A stretch of 64,000 nucleotides of DNA from an uncultured Bryobacterales bacterium. Its GTDB lineage: Bacteria > Acidobacteriota > Terriglobia > Bryobacterales > UBA6623. Positions 58,585-64,000 of this stretch are shown piece after piece. The position numbers and the translations under genes were made by a program. The first letter of the stretch is position 1. Every line of letters begins with the position of its first letter. The notes under the pieces were generated by a model. That model searched no databases. It saw nothing but the letters and a program-made list of their open reading frames with translations, and was not told where the DNA came from. The stretch covers positions 2,642,062 through 2,706,061 of the forward strand of contig OX638379.1 of NCBI GenBank assembly GCA_951813605.1, read 5' to 3'.

Positions 58585-59793
58585 ATGACCTCGGTTGTGT
58601 TGCCTGTTCTGCTGGGCCTGGGCCTGGCGCTGCCCGCCGTTCCGTCGCCGATGAATCGCGTCCAGCGCTTCGGCATGGGGAACGGTCCTCTTGGCAGCTC
58701 GCAAGCAGTCCGCGTCCAAGGCTACCCGCTCGCGCACACTGCCCAGGTGTTGCCGACCGACGCTTCCGGAAGGATCGTCGGATCCGATCGCAACGCTCAG
58801 ACTGATCAGGCCTTCAGGAATTTGCAGCACGCCTTGGCGGCCGGTCACAGCTCGCTAGATCAGGTCGTCCGCCTCAACGCGGTGGTGCGCGATGCCGCTG
58901 CCGCTGACGCAGTGGCAAATGCAATTGAACGGTCCTTTCCTGTTCATGACAGGCCCGCCGTGACACTCGTGCAGGGAAGGCTGCCAGAAGGTGCCGCACT
59001 GGTCGCTTTGGACGCGGTGGCTGTTTCTGCAGCAGGCATGGGCGACGGACCCGAATCGCTCTGGTCGAGGTCCGATTCGCTCGCGGGACCGCTCGGAGAG
59101 TCTCATGTCGCGGCTCTTCCGCCCGGTCCAACGGTCTATATTTCCGGCAGGGCGGCTGACGGCGAGCCGGGCGAGGCAGCCGCGGATGTCCTGGGTCAGC
59201 TTGACGAAACTCTTGCGTTCCTCCAACTGCGCCGAGCGGAAATCGTGCAGTTGAAATGCTTCTTGCGCCCGATGTCATCCGCACGCGAGGCAGCCCGCGC
59301 CATTGTGGATTCCTTCGGCGGGCACGCGCCTCCGATGGTCTTCGTGGAGTGGCTGAACAGGCAGACCATCGAGATCGAGGCCATCGTGGCGGACACCGCT
59401 GCCCGCCGGAACCGATTGCCTGGAATCGAATTCATCACCCCGCCCGGGCTGAAAGCCTCTCCGGTCTTCTCGCGCGTGGCACGTGTCCTCCATTCCGACA
59501 CGATCTTCGTGTCGACACTCAACGGCCGCACAGCGCGTCGCGGTGACTTGCAAATCCACGAAATGTTCGCCGACTTGTCTAGGATTCTTAGTCAAGCTGG
59601 GAGCGACCTGCGCCATCTGGCAAAGGCCACCTACTACGTGGCCGACGACTTGACGAGCAGGAAACTCAACGAGATCCGTCCGGAATTCTACGACCCAGAG
59701 CGAGCGCCGGCAGCGTCGAAGGCGTCGGTGCGGGGTACCGCAGTCGCCGGAAGATCGCTGGCGGTGGACATAATCGCGATTCCGAGCCAGTAG
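58585..59793 (+). CDS. exported protein with two Rid (YjgF/YER057c)-type domains
   Basis: 402 residues with a short hydrophobic leader (VLPVLLGLGLALPAVPS). The first Rid-like domain spans about 40-150 (HTAQVLPTDASG, AFRNLQHALAAGHSSLDQVVRLNAVV, RPAVTLVQGRLPEGALVALDAVA pattern). The second spans about 290-400 (FVSTLNGRTA, EMFADLSRILSQAGSDLRHLAKATYYV, SKASVRGTAVAGRSLAVDIIAI). A third, weaker unit may lie between. Cytosolic RidA hydrolyses reactive enamines; exported multidomain relatives have unknown roles. The next gene starts 2 bp after the stop. Confidence 0.8.
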   Translation: MTSVVLPVLLGLGLALPAVPSPMNRVQRFGMGNGPLGSSQAVRVQGYPLAHTAQVLPTDASGRIVGSDRNAQTDQAFRNLQHALAAGHSSLDQVVRLNAVVRDAAAADAVANAIERSFPVHDRPAVTLVQGRLPEGAALVALDAVAVSAAGMGDGPESLWSRSDSLAGPLGESHVAALPPGPTVYISGRAADGEPGEAAADVLGQLDETLAFLQLRRAEIVQLKCFLRPMSSAREAARAIVDSFGGHAPPMVFVEWLNRQTIEIEAIVADTAARRNRLPGIEFITPPGLKASPVFSRVARVLHSDTIFVSTLNGRTARRGDLQIHEMFADLSRILSQAGSDLRHLAKATYYVADDLTSRKLNEIRPEFYDPERAPAASKASVRGTAVAGRSLAVDIIAIPSQ

Positions 59794-59795
59794 CG

Positions 59796-61064
59796 ATGCG
59801 ACACTCGTGGATTCCGCTCGCCACGCTGTGCACGGCGCTGGTGCTCTTGTCGGCGTGCGGCTCGGCGGACTCCAGTCCGCTATCCCCGCAAGACGCACTG
59901 GCCTCGTTTCGCATAGCGGAAGGATTTCGTCTCGAGCTGTATGCTTCCGAACCCCATGTCGTGGACCCAGTCGAGATGGTGTTCGACGAGAACGGCGGTG
60001 TTTACGTGGCGGAACTGCTGGACAATCCGGACGACCCGCCGAAAGGCGAAGATCCGCTCAGCCGCATCAAGTACTTGGAAGACACCGATGGGGACGGGAT
60101 GGTGGATCGTCACACGGTGTTCGCCGACCGGCTCCTGGCGGTCGAGGGGATCGCTCCGTGGAAGGGCGGCCTGATCGTAACGGCCGCTCCCGACATCCTC
60201 TACCTCAAAGACACCAATGGCGACCGCCGGGCGGATGTGCGCGAGACACTTTACACGGGCTTTGCCCTCATCCACGTGGAAGGCAGGTTGAGCAATCCCA
60301 GGCTCGGCCTCGACAACTGGTTCTACGTCGTAAACCACGGGTATCCGGGCGAGGTCTCATCTCCATCCCGGCCGGACGAGCGGCCTGTAAACGTCCGCAA
60401 TCGGGAGTTCCGCTTCCACCCCCTGAGGAACCTGGCCGAGGCATCCACGGGCGACGCGCAATTCGGCCAGGACTATAACGAATGGGGGCACTGGTTCATT
60501 GCTCAAAACACCGTGCATCTTCGTCACACGGTCGTTCCGCCAGGCTACCTCCAACGCAATCCGTACCTGTCAGTGGAAGCGGCCGAGCAAGACATTTCCG
60601 ATCACGGACGGCCCGCAGCAAACGTGTTCCCTATCAGCCAGCCCCAGCAATGGCGCATCGAGCGAACCGCCGTCCGGCAGCGACGATACGCCGAGACCAG
60701 GCCCGGGCGGGAGGAGAAGCTGGCCGGATACTTCACCGCGGCGTGCGGCAGCACCGTGTATCTGGGCGACACGTTCCCCCAACATCTCAAAGGCAGCGTC
60801 TTCGTAGGAGAAGGCAACGGCAACCTCGTGCATTGCGACTTGCTGGCGCCGGACGGGCCCACGTACACGGCGACCCGCTGGCCCGAGGACACGGACTTCC
60901 TCGCTTCGACCGACAACTGGTTCCGTCCGGTCAACTTTTCCAACGCGCCCGACGGAAACCTATATCTGATCGACTACTACCGCCAGTACCTCGAACACCC
61001 GATGTTCATTCCAGATGCGGTTAAGAAGCGCCTGAAGATGGATTTCCGCGCCGGCGACACATAG
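59796..61064 (+). CDS. PVC-type cytochrome/dehydrogenase lipoprotein, N-terminal part
   Basis: 422 residues. Lipobox LLSAC with Cys about 21, then a beta-propeller of the membrane-bound dehydrogenase type found in PVC bacteria (FRIAEGFRLELYASEP, VYVAELLDNP, DTDGDGMVDRHTVFAD, GLDNWFYVVNHG, TAACGSTVYLGDTFP, NLYLIDYYRQYLEHP). The frame stops at TAG 61062-61064 directly before GRIYRIVPDG, which in relatives is continuous with it. The stop therefore splits a protein of about 1008 codons. Confidence 0.85.
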   Translation: MRHSWIPLATLCTALVLLSACGSADSSPLSPQDALASFRIAEGFRLELYASEPHVVDPVEMVFDENGGVYVAELLDNPDDPPKGEDPLSRIKYLEDTDGDGMVDRHTVFADRLLAVEGIAPWKGGLIVTAAPDILYLKDTNGDRRADVRETLYTGFALIHVEGRLSNPRLGLDNWFYVVNHGYPGEVSSPSRPDERPVNVRNREFRFHPLRNLAEASTGDAQFGQDYNEWGHWFIAQNTVHLRHTVVPPGYLQRNPYLSVEAAEQDISDHGRPAANVFPISQPQQWRIERTAVRQRRYAETRPGREEKLAGYFTAACGSTVYLGDTFPQHLKGSVFVGEGNGNLVHCDLLAPDGPTYTATRWPEDTDFLASTDNWFRPVNFSNAPDGNLYLIDYYRQYLEHPMFIPDAVKKRLKMDFRAGDT

Positions 61065-61082
61065 GGGAGGATCTACAGGATC

Positions 61083-62819
61083 GTGCCTGACGGCCCGCGC
61101 GCCGAGGCCAGGCAGGCGAGGCTCGGTTCGGCCTCGACACAAGAACTCGTCAGGCTGCTGGGACACCCAAACGGTTGGCATCGGCGCACGGCGCACCGCC
61201 TGCTGATCGAGCGGCAGGACGGAGCAGCCGCGGGGCACCTCCGGAACACGGCTCGGACTCACGAACAACCTGAGGTGCGTCTGCACGCTTTATGGGTACT
61301 GGAGGGGCTTGACCTGCTGGACCCCGGCTCGGTCGATCGAGCGTTGCGAGATGAGCATCCGGCAGTTCGCGAGAGCGCGCTACGCCTCGCGGAGGCGTTC
61401 GGGACGCGGTTTTCCGATCAGATGCTCTCCGCGCACCGGGACAGCGATGCGCGCGTCGCTTTCCAAGCCGCCCTGACCATCGGAAACCTGCCCGTTGCTT
61501 CGAATTCCGTGGACGCCTTGGCCGCGGTCCTGACGCGCTTTCCCGATGACAAGTGGTTCCGCACCGCCGTGCTCAGCGCGCCGCCCGCTGCGGCCGTGGG
61601 TGTCTTCTCGGCGGTCGTCAATCGTCAAGAGGAATTCTTCGGCACCCCCGCCTCCGAACGGAAGAAATACGTGCGCGGCGTCGCGAGGGTTACCGGTGCG
61701 ACGCGGGTACCCAGCGAGATCGGGAGGTTCCTTGGACTAGTCGCCGATTCGCAACCAATGGCCTCTGCGGCCTGGAAAACCGCTGCCCTTGAAGGGCTCG
61801 CCGATGGATTGGCCTTGCGGGAGGGCCGTCAACTCGCGGCGGCCAAATCAACTGCCGACGCCTTGGGCGAACTGCTCAAGGATTCCTCAGCCAAGGTGCA
61901 GATCGCGACTGCGGGGGTCGCCCGGCACTTCGATCTCTCGATAGAGATGCAGAGGGCGAAGGCGGCGGCACTCGATCCCTCGGCTTCCCGCGAACAACGT
62001 CTCGTGGCATCCCTGGTTCTGCGGGGAGGCGAATACGGCGAGGTGGCGGGTGCCTTAGAGGCGTTGGTCCGCGGGCCGTCCGACCCCGAGCTTCAGCTCG
62101 CGGCGGCTCGGTCAATGGGTTCCTTCGGCGATGCAAGGGCAGCGGAGACTCTTCTCGAGGCGTGGAGCGAGTCCTCCCCGACCTTGAGAGACGGGATCGC
62201 CGAGACCCTCATCCGGCGGAGGGGTCACGCAGCGGCACTGCTTCGCGCAGTCGTGGAAGGCCGGGTACGACCGGAGGAAATCCCAGCAGTCACTCGCATC
62301 CGTCTTACGCAGCATCCCGACGAGCGCGTGCGGCAGGCAGCGGAAACCAACCTCGGACTAGGGGTCCGGGACCGTGACGAGGTCATCCAGGAGCACTTGC
62401 AGGCTCTTCGTCTCGATGGTCAGGCCGGGCGTGGCAAGGACGTGTTCGAACGAGAATGCGCGAACTGCCATCTCGCGAAGGCTTCGCGGGGTCGCATCGG
62501 ACCCGACCTTTCGGGAGTCAACAATCGCAGCAAGGAGGACCTGCTGACAAGCATCCTAGACCCAAGCTACGCAATTGAAGACCGCTACCGGAACCACCTC
62601 TTGCTCACCTCCGACGGTCGCTTCTATGACGGCATACTGGTCGCCGAGACATCCGCCACAGTGACGCTTCGGGGCGAGGCCAGCGATATCTCGGTACTGA
62701 AGGAGGATATCGCGGATTTCCGTCCGTCAAACGTCTCGCTGATGCCCGAGGGCCTCGAAGACGCCGTTACGACGCGGGAGCTAGCAGATTTGATTGCGTT
62801 CCTGCGAGCGGGATTGTGA
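61083..62819 (+). CDS. PVC-type cytochrome, C-terminal part after amber codon
   Basis: 578 residues from the first GTG in the same frame as the gene above. It contains HEAT-like repeats (LVRLLGHPNGWHRRTAHRLL, LHALWVLEGL and repeated helical pairs) and a C-terminal cytochrome c domain with the haem site CANCH about residue 459-463, then GPDLSGVNNRSKEDLLTSIL and YDGILVAE. Without the upstream leader it would stay in the cytoplasm and not receive haem, so the split probably inactivates it unless the amber is read through. Confidence 0.82.
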   Translation: MPDGPRAEARQARLGSASTQELVRLLGHPNGWHRRTAHRLLIERQDGAAAGHLRNTARTHEQPEVRLHALWVLEGLDLLDPGSVDRALRDEHPAVRESALRLAEAFGTRFSDQMLSAHRDSDARVAFQAALTIGNLPVASNSVDALAAVLTRFPDDKWFRTAVLSAPPAAAVGVFSAVVNRQEEFFGTPASERKKYVRGVARVTGATRVPSEIGRFLGLVADSQPMASAAWKTAALEGLADGLALREGRQLAAAKSTADALGELLKDSSAKVQIATAGVARHFDLSIEMQRAKAAALDPSASREQRLVASLVLRGGEYGEVAGALEALVRGPSDPELQLAAARSMGSFGDARAAETLLEAWSESSPTLRDGIAETLIRRRGHAAALLRAVVEGRVRPEEIPAVTRIRLTQHPDERVRQAAETNLGLGVRDRDEVIQEHLQALRLDGQAGRGKDVFERECANCHLAKASRGRIGPDLSGVNNRSKEDLLTSILDPSYAIEDRYRNHLLLTSDGRFYDGILVAETSATVTLRGEASDISVLKEDIADFRPSNVSLMPEGLEDAVTTRELADLIAFLRAGL

Positions 62820-63437
62820 TTTGGGTGCGGTCCGCCGGGACAACCAACGGTCGAAGTGCCTCGGCACTTGGGATTGGCCGCCTCGATGCGGTGAGAAACC
62901 GGGAGAGGGACACTGACATCCCGCTGAACTTGCATCCCCCGGGCAAAGTGCGCTTAGGCGCCAGTAGCAGCCGACGCGGATCCAGATTCACGGACCTCGC
63001 GAAGCCCGCGGCCTGCCCTGCCTCTCGTCGTCTGCCCGGTCTATCGGGACTTGGTTGATCCGAACCGCTTGCCTCGTTTCCTATGAGATCGCAGCCCCGG
63101 TCCCAAATCGGTGCAAGCGTCTCCAATTGCGGTGCACTCAGGGACCCGCCCGCCGTCGTCTGGTCTTCGGTCCGGACGGATTGGTCCCCTTGGCGGATGT
63201 GCTCAATTTCAATCGTGGGCGTGACGACGAACGACTCGCTGAGTGTTTCCTCGCTCATCTCGCGCCGGAGTTCCCGTTGCTTGTCCGACCAGCTGCGGGC
63301 CAGCGGCCCCACCGCGTCGCCGAGGTCTCGGTTTCCCGCCCGAAGCTGCTCGGGCGGGACCGGTACGTTTCAACAACTACGGCGGAAAGCGTAAGATACT
63401 GATTCTGAGAGGCAGGTCGAACTGCCTATTCTTCGCA
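62820..63437. other. intergenic, no gene recognised
   Basis: About 620 bases. A 181-codon minus-strand ORF (62767-63312) reaches into the cytochrome gene and lacks motifs. The promoter of the next sulfatase presumably lies at its right end. Confidence 0.4.
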
Positions 63438-64000
63438 ATGTCCATCCATCGACCGACTCTCGTCCTTGCGCTCGTACTAGCGACCGCCTCCATCACGCGG
63501 GCCGAACGGCCGAATATCGTCTACATGATGGCCGACGACCTGGGTATCGGAGATGTCCGATGCTACGGCGGAGACCGGTGCCGGACAGAGACCCCTGCGT
63601 TCGACTCGCTGGCACGAGACGGGATGCTCTTCTCGGACGCCCATTCCGTGGCGTCGGTGTGCGTCCCGTCCCGAATCGCCATCATGACCGGGCGATACCC
63701 GTGGCGCTTCGCACGGCCCTCCGTGAACGGGCCTTGGGGATTTCTCAATCCGCAGTTGCCGATGGGTACGTTCACCATCGGCTCGATGCTTAAAGGGCAG
63801 GGCTACCGCACCGGGTACATCGGCAAGTGGCACCTCGGGACATTGATGCAAACCACCGACGGCAAGAACCAGGGACTTGAGAACGTCGACTACGATCGCC
63901 CTCTCGAGGTCGGCCCTAACGATTACGGATTCGACTATTCGTTCATCCTGCCGGGCTCGCTGGACATGTATCCGTACGTCTTCGCCCGAAACGGCCATTT
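63438..64000 (+). CDS. exported sulfatase, N-terminal part (runs off the window)
   Basis: 187 complete codons from ATG 63438 with no stop before the edge. Signal peptide (LVLALVLATASITRAE), metal site YMMADDLGIGD, CVPSR with Cys75 for formylglycine conversion, and GKWHLGT. This is the fourth sulfatase in the window and belongs to the same broad type I family. The C-terminal half is outside. Confidence 0.92.
   Translation, partial: MSIHRPTLVLALVLATASITRAERPNIVYMMADDLGIGDVRCYGGDRCRTETPAFDSLARDGMLFSDAHSVASVCVPSRIAIMTGRYPWRFARPSVNGPWGFLNPQLPMGTFTIGSMLKGQGYRTGYIGKWHLGTLMQTTDGKNQGLENVDYDRPLEVGPNDYGFDYSFILPGSLDMYPYVFARNGH

Overview
The window is a high-GC bacterial chromosome segment. Housekeeping genes (miaB, a bifunctional nuclease, lepB, carA, carB, purH), four secreted formylglycine-type sulfatases, a carboxypeptidase-regulatory-domain TonB receptor, YHYH proteins and a PVC-type cytochrome lipoprotein together suggest a heterotrophic Gram-negative organism, possibly Acidobacteriota-like. 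That taxonomic guess is inference only. The most striking general property is decay. At least seven otherwise well-preserved genes carry in-frame stop codons, and relics of IS1595, IS30 and ISAs1 transposases, a type I restriction subunit and a phage-type integrase lie between them.

Layout. 0-1 kb: end of an HNH protein, a small companion ORF and an IS1595 relic. 1.1-8.8 kb: sugar-phosphate isomerase-like protein, tRNA-Val(GAC), then a probable exported-protein operon (dienelactone hydrolase, sulfatase, YHYH protein, unknown secreted protein, second YHYH protein). 9-11.7 kb: IS30 relic and a dead phoX phosphatase behind an intact-looking Pho operator. 12-31.8 kb: a defence and mobility island. 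It holds an hsdR relic, a RelE-like/UvrD helicase fusion, an overlapping PRTase-DprA-HAD operon (ShosTA-like), an HNH gene, a type I restriction-modification operon (hsdM split, hsdS, DUF433/DUF5615 toxin-antitoxin pair, hsdR), a ColE1-type mobilisation cassette with genes nested inside the relaxase, and two tyrosine integrases, one of them wrecked.

32-43.6 kb: two sulfatases on the minus strand flank a CbiO-like ATPase. A large membrane-anchored CobN/HmuS-like chelatase follows, then miaB, a bifunctional nuclease and an aldo/keto reductase. 43.8-47.6 kb: gene graveyard with an exonuclease/phosphatase-family pseudogene containing four stops, a broken DUF433/DUF5615 pair, a HEPN-like small protein and an ISAs1 scrap. 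47.9-51.1 kb: TonB receptor and a DUF3386-like protein, then an AT-rich island. 51.5-58.2 kb: lepB, carA, carB, purH. 58.6-64 kb: double Rid-domain protein, a PVC-type cytochrome split by an amber codon, and a sulfatase running off the end.

Possible functional themes: catabolism of sulfated or complex organic matter by exported enzymes; tetrapyrrole or metal handling (CobN-like protein, CbiO-like ATPase, TonB receptor); and phage defence carried on a mobilisable element that is now eroding.
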